Origin: Streptomyces lydicus
GTDB lineage: Bacteria > Actinomycetota > Actinomycetes > Streptomycetales > Streptomycetaceae
Length of the DNA stretch: 64,000 bases
Direction of reading: 5' to 3'
Assembly (NCBI RefSeq): GCF_000717345.1
Contig: NZ_JNZA01000003.1
Coordinates: 186,001 to 250,000 of the forward strand
Below are positions 55,071-61,945 of this stretch, piece by piece. The notes beneath the pieces were generated by a model, which saw only the letters and a list, made by a program, of their open reading frames with translations, had not been told where the DNA came from and searched no databases. Numbering within the stretch: the first letter of the stretch is position 1; every line of letters starts with the position of its first letter. Position numbers and translations under genes: made by a program.

Positions 55071-57263
55071 TCATCCGGCGTCGCGGTTTCCGTCACGCTC
55101 CGCTACTGCGGCGACGATGTGGGAGCGTTCGATGCCGCGCCGATTGACGACCTTGTCGTTGATGCGCCGCCCGATCTGGACGGTACCGATGCCGTACGGC
55201 TTGAGGGCAGCGGTGAGCTGTTCGGCAGCCCACTCGCCGTAGACCTCCGGCCGCAGTTCGGCCAGCCGTGCCACGACGGTTTCGTTCCAGACCTTCGCCT
55301 CCTCGACCGGGACGACGCCCAACAGGTCGCGCAGCAGGTCATAGGTGGCCGAGGCGTCCGTCTCGGGTTCCTCGCCGAGCGCGTGGCCGGAGAGCAGGCC
55401 GGCGTCCTCGCGGGCCTTGCGGGCCCGCAGCGCGATGGCGTCAGCGCCGACACTGTCGACGTAGACGGAGCCGACGATCCGGGCATCGGAGCCTTCGCCG
55501 ACGAAGTAGTGGATGCCCTTGTCGGCCCAGGAGAACATCGTGGCCCGCACTCCGCGCTTGTAGGCGGAGGTGCCCAGGACCATGTCGTTCTCCAGCTGGC
55601 CCATGACCTTCAGGCACCAGCGGGCCGAGGCGTTCGCGGAGATGCCGGTGGGCAGCGCCTTGGCGTCCGGCCGCTGGGTGGCCAGCAACACGACGATGCC
55701 GGCGGCGGGGCCGCGCTTGACCAGGTCGGTGATGATCTCCTCGAACTCCTTGCCGTGCTTGGGGTGCTCGAAGAGGACCTGGCACTCATCGACCCCGAGC
55801 ACGATGGGGTGCAGGCCCAGTTCCTTCTTGCTGGCCAGCTCGGAGGTCACCTTCGACTCAGGGCAGATGTCGCGCGGCAGCGAGCGGATCACCCTTGTGC
55901 GGCGGCGCAGCTCGGTACGCAGCTCGCGGCAGTCGGCGATGACGTACTCGATGACCTCATCGTCGTCGCCGGCGGCGTGCCGGTGGGAGACGCGGTCACG
56001 GACGGGGTCCAGGTCGCCGGTGCCCTTCATGTCGTACGTGTGCAGCTCAGCGCGGGGATCGAGGGCGGCGATGAGCAGCAGCAGACGGAGAAGGAAGGTC
56101 TTGCCCATGCGGGGGATGGCGCCGATGATGCCTGCGATGTACATCAGCGTGACCTCGACCCAGCGTCCTCGCTGGTCGGTGCCGAACGGCACGGGCTTGA
56201 ACAGGTCCACCGTCCCGGACTTGGCCAGCGGCCAGGCGGGCTTCTTCGCTTTGGACATGTCCTGGTCGCCGACCCACAGCACCAGGCGGCCGGTGTGCTC
56301 GTCCGGTACCGCCTCGGGCCATACGCAGCCCAGCGGCCGGCGAAGCCCCGAGGCCAGCTTGTCGCGGCGCTCGATGACATCGGTGACGGTCACGCCGTAG
56401 GGCAGGTCGCCTTCGGCGCGCCAGCCGGGGCCGTCGCGGGTGATGGGGGCGGTGAAGGTGAACCCCTCGCGGCCCTTGGACTGGGCCTGGTTGATCGCCG
56501 GGATACCCAGCGCGCCCAGGGCCCGCAGGACGATGTCCGAGGTGAGCTTCTGGGCCTTGGGCAGCTCGACGGCGCGGTTGATGACGGGGTCGTCGGCCGA
56601 CTCCCCCGCCCAGCCCAGGGCCAGCACCACCGTGCTCACCGAGACGGCCATAAGCCAGGCTGGGGCGAGCACGTACAGCGCCAGCGCGGCACCCAGGCCG
56701 ATGAACGACGCCAGGATCACGACCAGAGTGCGCAGCCGCACGCGTCCGTCACGCTGGCGGGAGAGCTTGAGGTAGGTGGCCGCGTCCTCCTTGGCCACCA
56801 TGGCGCGGCGCACCGGGTCGCCTTCCGCGTCGGAGACCCAACGCATCGTGCCGCCCAGGAACTTCGCCGCCCCGCGCGGGGCCTGGAGGGCCAAGCGGCC
56901 GGCGTAGAAGGGCGAGCGCAGCGCGTGGTAGGCGGCGACGTGGCCGTAGTGGCTGGCCACCCACGTCGAGGCCGTCTTCAGTTCGTCGGCGGACTTCACC
57001 CACTCCGGGACGATTGCCCGACGCTTGGCACCCATCAGCCGACCGAGGTAGCCGGGGCTCTTCACGTCGGGCCCGTCCACCCTCATCGGGGCAGGCGAGT
57101 CGGAGTCAGCCGTCTCCGCGACAGTGTTGTCGTTGGGTCCGCTGCGGGCGGACCGTGCTTTCTCCAAGTCGACGACGTCAGCGCCCTGGTGGGGCTCGTG
57201 GTCGGCGGCCATGTCGGCTTCGAGCCAGTTGAACAGTTCATTCTCGTCGTCGGGGTGCTTCAC
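55071..57263 (-). CDS. traB: FtsK/SpoIIIE-type DNA translocase TraB
   Basis: 730 residues from a GTG at 57263 with GGAAGG upstream. Residues 1-70 are acidic and disordered; two membrane spans lie near 179-218. The motor domain has Walker A GAIPRMGKT (381-389), Walker B IVLGVDECQ (about 487-495) and LATQRPDAKALPTG (FtsK motif). A C-terminal winged helix (about 670-725, GIGTVQIGRRINDKVVNRRG) probably recognises transfer sites. TraB of Streptomyces elements moves double-stranded DNA between cells as a hexameric pore. The candidate recognition cluster lies directly downstream. Confidence 0.92.
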   Translation of the reverse strand: MKHPDDENELFNWLEADMAADHEPHQGADVVDLEKARSARSGPNDNTVAETADSDSPAPMRVDGPDVKSPGYLGRLMGAKRRAIVPEWVKSADELKTASTWVASHYGHVAAYHALRSPFYAGRLALQAPRGAAKFLGGTMRWVSDAEGDPVRRAMVAKEDAATYLKLSRQRDGRVRLRTLVVILASFIGLGAALALYVLAPAWLMAVSVSTVVLALGWAGESADDPVINRAVELPKAQKLTSDIVLRALGALGIPAINQAQSKGREGFTFTAPITRDGPGWRAEGDLPYGVTVTDVIERRDKLASGLRRPLGCVWPEAVPDEHTGRLVLWVGDQDMSKAKKPAWPLAKSGTVDLFKPVPFGTDQRGRWVEVTLMYIAGIIGAIPRMGKTFLLRLLLLIAALDPRAELHTYDMKGTGDLDPVRDRVSHRHAAGDDDEVIEYVIADCRELRTELRRRTRVIRSLPRDICPESKVTSELASKKELGLHPIVLGVDECQVLFEHPKHGKEFEEIITDLVKRGPAAGIVVLLATQRPDAKALPTGISANASARWCLKVMGQLENDMVLGTSAYKRGVRATMFSWADKGIHYFVGEGSDARIVGSVYVDSVGADAIALRARKAREDAGLLSGHALGEEPETDASATYDLLRDLLGVVPVEEAKVWNETVVARLAELRPEVYGEWAAEQLTAALKPYGIGTVQIGRRINDKVVNRRGIERSHIVAAVAERDGNRDAG

Positions 57264-57269
57264 TGAAGC

Positions 57270-57337
57270 TTCCTTCCATCGGGAGGGGTGGCGGGGCCCG
57301 GCCGCTGTCTTGGTCGGTTGTGACCGGGCCCCGTCGA
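57270..57337 (-). repeat. Intergenic hairpin unit, diverged copy 4 (before traB)
   Basis: GGGGCCCGG (57293-57301) pairs with CCGGGCCCC (57324-57332). The inside retains GCCGC and GTCTTG as in the other copies, but the loop has diverged. Like copies 1-3 it fills the gap between a stop codon and the start region of the next module (traB). Confidence 0.55.
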
Positions 57338-57673
57338 CTACAGGTCGAACAAGCCGCACTGATCCGTGGTCGGAATGGCGGCCTGCCGCTTCGCGATCCG
57401 CCGTGCGGTCGCGAGGCAGCTGGGGCACCAGGCCCGCAGCTTCCCGACGGGGAGAGCCACGGCCTGGCGGTCGGGGATGGTCAGGTCGGCTGGGGCGGCC
57501 AGGAGCCGGATCGGGCCACCGTGCTTGCCCGCGTATCCGTCGTGCTCGCGCGGGCAGCGCCCGTCGGACTTGGCATGCGGCTGGCCGCACTCTCCGGTGC
57601 ACTGGCAACGCCAGCCAGCCGCCTTCATGACCGTGCGGAAGAGACGGGCGCCAGCGATCGGTTCGGACCTCAT
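57338..57673 (-). CDS. Cys-rich zinc-binding protein of the AICE, HNH-like layout
   Basis: 111 residues. Two Cys clusters, CQCTGECGQPH near 23-33 and CPSC near 82-85, flank HGGPIRLLAAP and LRAW. The spacing resembles HNH/zinc-ribbon proteins, but the second catalytic His is not visible, so nuclease activity is uncertain. The ATG overlaps the stop of the upstream membrane protein gene, and the stop is followed by the repeat unit before traB. Confidence 0.65.
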   Translation of the reverse strand: MRSEPIAGARLFRTVMKAAGWRCQCTGECGQPHAKSDGRCPREHDGYAGKHGGPIRLLAAPADLTIPDRQAVALPVGKLRAWCPSCLATARRIAKRQAAIPTTDQCGLFDL

Positions 57674-58911
57674 GCCGCCGGCCCCCGGCGCTCGGCCTGG
57701 ACGGCATCGCGCAGCCTTACCGCGTAGTCCTGGGCGCAGCCGCCGAGGGTCTCGCGTACCTTCCGGGCGGAGAGCTTGTCGGCACCACCGACGATGTCGG
57801 CGAGCTTGCGGACCTTGTCGAGATCGGCCGCCGAGAGCGGCTTGTCGGGAGTCTTCGGCGAGGTGCGTCCAACTGCCTGCTTCCCTTTACGCCCAAGGGC
57901 TGTACGCCCCTGAGGGGCCTTCCCCGGGGCGTTCCGGACGCCTCCTCCCGCACCCCCGCGCGGGCCGGTTTCCGGGCCGCCTTCGGGGGCTCCGCCAGTG
58001 GGTCCGTCGTCCCCGGGAGCGGAGGGGAACAGGTCGGCGAGAAGCATCTCAATGGCCGCCGCCTCCGGGGTCACCCCCGCCTCAGCGAGGGCCCCTTCGA
58101 CGGACTTCACCGCGGCCACCCGGCGAGCAAGAACCTCGGCGGTCGCTGCCAGCGGCGCGCCCTTGACGTCGAACCACGCCTCCGCCCACGCCTTCTCCCG
58201 GTCGAGGGAGCCGTAGGGGTGTGCGGCGAGGATGTCGGTGTAGCGCTTCCACACCTTGTGGAAGCGGATGCGGCGCTTGCGCTCGTGCCAGGCCCTCGCC
58301 CGCGCTTCGCGGCGCTCCCGCTGAGTGCGGCCGGCCTTTCCACCGTGGCGGCCGAAGCCTCGCAACTCCCAGTAGAAGACTCCGCCCAGGCTCGCCGCGG
58401 CCAGGACGTAGGCGAGCCAGTTATGCGAAGTGGTGGGGGCGTGGGTGAAGTTGATGACCCCGGCGACAGCGGCCGATCCCCACATGGCGGCACGGAACCT
58501 GCCCACCGGGCGACCCTCGCGCTTGGCCCGTTCACCGGCCACCGTGGCCACCCAGGCCCCGGCCTCCAGCATCACCGCCAGCGCGACCGCGATCGCGCCG
58601 GGCAGACCGGGGACCGCGGCCAGGGCGGTGATCTGGAAGTAGAGGGCGGGGGCGATGGAGCAGGCCATGACCACCAGGGCCGCGATCGTGTCGCCCTCGG
58701 CCTTGGCCTTGCCGACTACCGCCGTGCGGACCGCCCTGCGTTCGGCCTTGCGTTTTGAGGCTTCCTGCCGGGCCTCGTGCTTGGCCCGGCGGGCGCGCTC
58801 TTCGCGTTCGGCCCGTTCCTTGCGCTTCTCCTCTGCCAGCTGACGCCGGTCGAGGCGGTCCTGTTCCCGCTCGCTGGCGCGGTCGGCGCGACGCTCTTCG
58901 TAGTAGCTCAC
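57670..58911 (-). CDS. DUF2637-like multi-span membrane protein (spread/transfer)
   Basis: 413 residues. A highly charged coiled-coil N-terminus (1-68, REQDRLDRRQLAEEKRKER type) precedes four hydrophobic spans (about 74-190: IAALVVMACSIAPALYF; GAIAVALAVMLEAGAWV; AAMWGSAAVAGVINF; LAYVLAAASLGGVFYWEL). A basic/helical region and a Gly/Pro-rich C-terminal third follow, with LSARKVRETLGGC near the end as a possible helix-turn-helix. The arrangement matches the SpdB2-like proteins that associate with TraB. It is coupled by overlaps to the GGDEF gene before and the Cys-rich gene after it. Confidence 0.75.
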   Translation of the reverse strand: MSYYEERRADRASEREQDRLDRRQLAEEKRKERAEREERARRAKHEARQEASKRKAERRAVRTAVVGKAKAEGDTIAALVVMACSIAPALYFQITALAAVPGLPGAIAVALAVMLEAGAWVATVAGERAKREGRPVGRFRAAMWGSAAVAGVINFTHAPTTSHNWLAYVLAAASLGGVFYWELRGFGRHGGKAGRTQRERREARARAWHERKRRIRFHKVWKRYTDILAAHPYGSLDREKAWAEAWFDVKGAPLAATAEVLARRVAAVKSVEGALAEAGVTPEAAAIEMLLADLFPSAPGDDGPTGGAPEGGPETGPRGGAGGGVRNAPGKAPQGRTALGRKGKQAVGRTSPKTPDKPLSAADLDKVRKLADIVGGADKLSARKVRETLGGCAQDYAVRLRDAVQAERRGPAA

Positions 58912-59543
58912 CGCTCCCCTCCCATCGCGGTAGTGCCGGGGCGGCCGGCACGGCGGCCGTTGACCGCCGGCAGGGCGGGCGTCAGGCCGAGGGCGACGAA
59001 GTAGCCGCCACCGGTCTGCTTGGCGGCGTACATGGCCTCATCCGCCCGCCGCAGCGCCGCAGACAGATCAGCCCCCGGCTGCGTGGCGACCGCACCGATG
59101 GAGGCGCCCACGGCCAGCTCGCGACCCTCGTAGGCGAAGGGCCGCACAAGCCGGGCGTGCAGCCTGGATGCCTCGAACCGCACACGGTGAGCGTTGGCGG
59201 GCAGGACCAGCGCGAATTCGTCTCCGCCCAGCCGGGCGGCCAGACCCCAGTGACGGACGCAGTCGGCAAGAACGCGGCCGGTGTGAACCAGGGCCGCGTC
59301 CCCAGCCGCGTGGCCGTAGCTGTCGTTGAGGGCCTTGAAGCCGTCCAGGTCGATGACGAGCACCGCGGCCGCGCTGCGGACCAGCCGCCGGCGGGCCTTG
59401 GCCTCGAACCAGACCCGGGTCGGAAGTCCGGTCAGCGGGTCGCGGCGAGCCGCCTCGATCCGGCGGTGCAGCCGGAGCGTGTGCAGAGACCATCCGGCCG
59501 CCAGCGGACCGGCAGTGGCAAGAGCCGTCAGCGTGGCGTTCAT
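58908..59543 (-). CDS. GGDEF-domain protein, probable diguanylate cyclase, carried by the AICE
   Basis: 211 residues. A short N-terminal hydrophobic segment (LATAGPLAAGWSL) precedes a GGDEF domain: RDPLTGLPTR (34-43), VIDLDGFKALNDSYGH with metal Asp65, and an intact RLGGDEFALVLP (104-115). The inhibitory RxxD site upstream is not conserved (RHWG), so product feedback may be absent. In Streptomyces c-di-GMP activates BldD and delays development. The ATG overlaps the stop of the HEXXH gene, and its stop overlaps the membrane protein gene. Confidence 0.88.
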   Translation of the reverse strand: MNATLTALATAGPLAAGWSLHTLRLHRRIEAARRDPLTGLPTRVWFEAKARRRLVRSAAAVLVIDLDGFKALNDSYGHAAGDAALVHTGRVLADCVRHWGLAARLGGDEFALVLPANAHRVRFEASRLHARLVRPFAYEGRELAVGASIGAVATQPGADLSAALRRADEAMYAAKQTGGGYFVALGLTPALPAVNGRRAGRPGTTAMGGER

Positions 59544-60145
59544 GCCGCCTCCACCTCCACCACGGCCGGCGCCTGGACCAGCCCGGTCAGGGCGGCGATC
59601 TCATCGCCGGTCAGAAGGTCGCGGGCGTCCACGGCATGCGCCACGGCGCAGATCTCCGGCCACAGGTGGGTGACCTTGCGGCGGGCCATCCCCCGGACCA
59701 TCGCCCAGGACCGGCCGCCCGCGGGGACGTGATCGCGACCGAGGCGGAACCCGGACTGCGCCAGGACGTCCACGGCATGCTCACGGTCGTGATCCGCCGC
59801 GCAGGTGGCCGCCCGTTCCGGGGTCCACAGGCCGTAGGTCAGCAGGTGGTGGACGTGGGCGAGTTCGCCGGCCGCGGCCTGGGCAGCGAACTGCCACGGG
59901 CAGGGATTGCGCACCTGGAAGGTGGTGGTGCCCGTGACCGAGACACCGCCCGCCTCATTGGCCCAGGCGATGATCTCGCTGGACTCGACGTGCATGCCGT
60001 AGGCCATGGCCAGCACCGCGTGCCCGGCCTCGTGGAATGCCAGGCCCAACCGCGTCTGCTCGTAGCTCAGGTCCGTCTCGAAGCGTGCGCGGGGCTTGCC
60101 GGTGTGGTCGGCGAGCAGCTCGGGAGCGGGAGCGGTGGTCCTCAT
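59540..60145 (-). CDS. HEXXH-motif protein, putative zinc metalloprotease
   Basis: 201 residues from an ATG at 60145 that overlaps the upstream stop. The motif AFHEAGHAVLAMAYGM (HEAGH at 38-42) resembles the active site of M41/FtsH-type peptidases, but no AAA domain is present. A possible third ligand region is RAATCAADHDREHAVDV. The C-terminal part is helical (RDLLTGDEIAALTGLV). The target is unknown; such proteins are found in mobile elements of actinobacteria. It is coupled to the GGDEF gene. Confidence 0.7.
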   Translation of the reverse strand: MRTTAPAPELLADHTGKPRARFETDLSYEQTRLGLAFHEAGHAVLAMAYGMHVESSEIIAWANEAGGVSVTGTTTFQVRNPCPWQFAAQAAAGELAHVHHLLTYGLWTPERAATCAADHDREHAVDVLAQSGFRLGRDHVPAGGRSWAMVRGMARRKVTHLWPEICAVAHAVDARDLLTGDEIAALTGLVQAPAVVEVEAA

Positions 60146-60456
60146 GCCGCCTCTCCCTCCCGCGCGGGGCGGTCGCTGCGGCGAGTGGGCCGCAGCGGCG
60201 CGGCGGCGGTCAGGGCGTCGGCATACAGGGCGTCCCACGCGGCGATCTCGTCACCGCGCTCGCCCTGCTCCCGCAGGTCCGCCAGCACGCCGGCGGCGGC
60301 GTCCAGGCGGGCCGCGCGCTCCTGGGCCGCCTCAGGCTCGAAGGGGCCGAGGAACAGCTCACGGTCCAGGCCAGGGGGGCCCTCCTCGAAGCCGAAGGCG
60401 AGTTCCTCGAACTCACCGCTGTTCACCACCTGTTGGTGGCCGATGTACGTACGCAT
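60142..60456 (-). CDS. Small acidic protein of the AICE, unknown function
   Basis: 104 residues, ATG preceded by AGGAG 6 nt upstream that lies within repeat unit copy 3. It is acidic, with a central EELAFGFEEGPPGLD segment and a helical second half (AAQERAARLDAAAGVLADLREQ); no Cys and no membrane span. It heads the coupled series HEXXH, GGDEF, DUF2637-like, Cys-rich protein. I do not recognise a family. Confidence 0.65.
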   Translation of the reverse strand: MRTYIGHQQVVNSGEFEELAFGFEEGPPGLDRELFLGPFEPEAAQERAARLDAAAGVLADLREQGERGDEIAAWDALYADALTAAAPLRPTRRSDRPAREGEAA

Positions 60457-60460
60457 CGGT

Positions 60461-60533
60461 TGCTCCTGTGTCGAAGGGACGGAGAAGAGCCGGGGCGGTC
60501 GCGGTCTTGTGGTGAGAGGCGACCGCCCCGGCG
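60461..60533 (-). repeat. Intergenic hairpin unit, copy 3 (before the 104-residue gene)
   Basis: CCGGGGCGGTCGC (60490-60502) pairs perfectly with GCGACCGCCCCGG (60519-60531). Two base pairs differ from copy 2 with both partners changed, while the 16-nt loop is identical. TCGAAGGGACGGAGA is conserved beside it. Confidence 0.88.
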
Positions 60534-60543
60534 GACTGCGGTG

Positions 60544-60726
60544 TTACTTGCGGCCGCGCCAGGCGCCGGCTGCGGCGTTGCCGTGGGAACGGGCGTGCCC
60601 GGACTGCTCACGGGCCGCCGCCCGGTTCTCCGGGCTGTTGTGCCTGCTGTAGTCCTCGCGGGCCGCAGCGTGCAGCTGCTCGACCTCGCTGGACTGGGCG
60701 GCACTGCGGGAGCGGAATATGCTCAC
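60544..60726 (-). CDS. Small basic protein of the AICE, unknown function
   Basis: 60 residues from a GTG at 60726 with AAAGGATCGAGG upstream. Ser/Arg/Ala-rich and helical (VEQLHAAAREDYSRH, NRAAAREQSGHARSHG), ending AWRGRK. No known family. It is preceded by structured element A (60822-60904) and followed by hairpin unit copy 3, so it stands as its own small module. Confidence 0.5.
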   Translation of the reverse strand: MSIFRSRSAAQSSEVEQLHAAAREDYSRHNSPENRAAAREQSGHARSHGNAAAGAWRGRK

Positions 60727-60821
60727 CCTCGATCCTTTCTGGGATCACAGGGCGCGCCCGATTTAGCTGCCAGGCGGAGGGCGTGCCCTGCTTTGTGTGT
60801 GGCTTCCTGGAACCGAGTGGT

Positions 60822-60904
60822 CCGGCTCCCTGCAACCCCGTCCGTACGGCGGGAAGCGCCGGACGGACGGGGGAGGCAACCGGCCGCCGCCCAAGGTGCG
60901 GCGG
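60822..60904 (-). ncRNA. Bulged two-hairpin RNA element, copy A
   Basis: CCGG-CTCC (60822-60829) pairs with GGAG-GCAA-CCGG (60872-60883, GCAA unpaired). The enclosed long hairpin has the arms CCCCGTCCGT (60836-60845) and ACGGACGGGG (60863-60872). A second hairpin, CCGCCGC/GCGGCGG (60884-60890, 60898-60904), follows. Copy B at 61682-61751 has the same layout with different, still complementary, stems. Strand is inferred from its position in the 5' region of the minus-strand 60-residue gene. The rest of the 268-bp gap shows nothing else. Confidence 0.65.
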
Positions 60905-60994
60905 CCCACATAGAGGCGGTCGGCGCCCCGGGCCGATCCGGCGTCCTTGCGGGCCCCGCACACGGCAGGCCCGGGGCTAATGGCGCCGCGCCGC

Positions 60995-61174
60995 CTACAG
61001 CTCGCCGCGCCGCTCCAATTCGCGGGCGATGTCGTTCTGGTCCGCGATCGCGCCCAGGGAGTTCGCACCGCCGGCCCGCTCCCGGTTGATCAGCCCGTAC
61101 TCGTTCCGCAGGTCCTCGGTGGACCGGGTCTTGCTGTCTTCGACCGCCGGAGACGGGCTCTTCCTGATCCTCAT
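60995..61174 (-). CDS. Small protein of the AICE, unknown function
   Basis: 59 residues from an ATG at 61174 with GGAGGAATTGACC upstream; an upstream in-frame start would read through the tRNA-like element and is unlikely. Basic start (MRIRKSPSPAV), then a helical region (STEDLRNEYGLINRE, GAIADQNDIARELERRGEL). No recognised domain. Confidence 0.55.
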   Translation of the reverse strand: MRIRKSPSPAVEDSKTRSTEDLRNEYGLINRERAGGANSLGAIADQNDIARELERRGEL

Positions 61175-61220
61175 GGTCAATTCCTCCGTGTTCCTTCGGG
61201 AGAGTGATGTGGGTCGTGCG

Positions 61221-61261
61221 TGCCCCGACCGGGAGTCGAACCCGGCTACGACCATCGGGGC
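61221..61261 (-). ncRNA. tRNA-like minihelix (acceptor plus T-arm only)
   Basis: On the minus strand the acceptor-type arms GCCCCGA and TCGGGGC (61255-61261 and 61222-61228) are joined to a 5-bp T-stem CCGGG/CCCGG with the canonical loop TTCGACT (61229-61245), and A follows as discriminator. A 9-nt linker (61246-61254) replaces the D and anticodon arms. It lies between the RapZ-like gene and the next gene. It may be a decayed tRNA or a minihelix recognised by tRNA-processing enzymes. Confidence 0.65.
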
Positions 61262-61272
61262 GGTTACGGCTG

Positions 61273-61653
61273 TCAGCGCTGGACGACGGGTTTGTGCAGG
61301 TCGCGATGGGAGACGGTGACGTCGTGCCCGGCAGCGCTCAGCCGCTCAGCCAGCGCGTGGGCGAAGGTCGGGGCACGGTGCCTACCGCCGGCGCATCCGT
61401 CGGCGACGGTCACGGTTCCGGCGCTGGGTCCGGAGGCGAACGCGACGACCGCCGTCGCGGTGGCCTCCACCAGGGCCGTGATGCCGGCCGTGCCCAGAAC
61501 AGCGGCACGCACCGGTTCGTCCTCGGCGGTCATGTACCGCAGCTCGGGCGACACGTGCGGGTCGCGGAAGTGGTGGCGCAGGTCGATCGTGAGATGCGCC
61601 GCCGGCGGCGCATCGTGCAGGTAGCCGAACGAGACGATCTCGACAACAGCCAT
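61273..61653 (-). CDS. Stand-alone RapZ C-terminal domain protein
   Basis: 126 residues. It matches the C-terminal domain of RapZ/YvcJ proteins: VEIVSFGYLHDAPPAAHLTIDLR at the start, RDPHVSPELRYMTAEDEPVR, and ADGCAGGRHRAPTFAHALAERL (GCAGGRHR at 86-93, the ligand/RNA-site loop), ending VSHRDLHK. The P-loop domain of full RapZ is missing. In E. coli the RapZ C-terminal domain binds small RNAs and glucosamine-6-phosphate. It is the first gene of the minus-strand unit of the element, with RNA element B just upstream. The ATG follows GAGGAG. Confidence 0.82.
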   Translation of the reverse strand: MAVVEIVSFGYLHDAPPAAHLTIDLRHHFRDPHVSPELRYMTAEDEPVRAAVLGTAGITALVEATATAVVAFASGPSAGTVTVADGCAGGRHRAPTFAHALAERLSAAGHDVTVSHRDLHKPVVQR

Positions 61654-61681
61654 GACGGCTCCTCAGAAGCGAAGGGGTGTT

Positions 61682-61751
61682 CCGGCTCCCCTCAGCGCTG
61701 CTCGTGCGAGACGAGCAGCGGAGGCAACCGGTCGCCGCACGACGTGCGGCG
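61682..61751 (-). ncRNA. Bulged two-hairpin RNA element, copy B, in the leader of the RapZ-like gene
   Basis: CCGG-CTCC (61682-61689) pairs with GGAG-GCAA-CCGG (61720-61731). The inner hairpin arms are CGCTGCTCGT (61696-61705) and ACGAGCAGCG (61711-61720). The following hairpin is CGCCGCAC-GAC-GTGCGGCG (61733-61751). Compared with copy A, the inner stem differs on both sides with pairing kept. It ends about 30 nt before the start codon of the RapZ-like gene. Confidence 0.68.
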
Positions 61752-61830
61752 AAGGGGTCAGATGGCGCTGTTCAGCACGCGGATACAGTCCGCGCACGCC
61801 GCCTGCTTGAGCCACGGGAGAGGCGGCGAA

Positions 61831-61873
61831 TCCCTAGCACGCTGTTGAGTTCTCAAGGAACGGTCGCTTCCTT
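61831..61873 (-). promoter_or_regulatory. rRNA-leader-type antitermination (NusA-binding) sequence
   Basis: On the minus strand the sequence reads GTTCCTTGAGAACTCAACAG then CGTGCTAG. From memory, the rRNA leaders of Streptomyces contain CCGTTCCTTGAGAACTCAACA followed by GCGTGCC, and the core GAACTCAANAG is the RNA bound by mycobacterial NusA. The site lies about 70 nt downstream of a possible -10 and 180 nt upstream of the first gene of the element's long minus-strand unit. The 487-bp gap 61654-62140 has no gene. Confidence 0.75.
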
Positions 61874-61920
61874 CGCCCCTCTTCATGAGGGCCTCCGGAC
61901 GACACGGAACAGCAACACCC

Positions 61921-61945
61921 GCACCGCGACGCGGTGCATGTATTA
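61921..61945 (-). promoter_or_regulatory. Candidate promoter and palindrome for the AICE minus-strand unit
   Basis: A palindrome, GCACCGC-GAC-GCGGTGC (61921-61937), lies beside a minus-strand TAATAC (61940-61945) that could serve as -10. No clear -35 is seen. The palindrome would be at the start point and could be a repressor site for the divergently encoded regulator. Confidence 0.4.

Noticed and set aside
57338..57673. Cys-rich HNH-like protein as restriction partner of the methyltransferase
   Set aside because: It is 4 kb from the methyltransferase gene, in another module, and lacks a complete nuclease motif.
60544..61174. The two small basic genes as a toxin-antitoxin pair
   Set aside because: They are separated by 268 bp with a structured element between, and neither resembles a known toxin or antitoxin.
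60822..61751. Elements A and B as c-di-AMP (ydaO-type) riboswitches
   Set aside because: GGAGGCAA recalls part of that class, but the other conserved segments and the pseudosymmetric architecture are missing.
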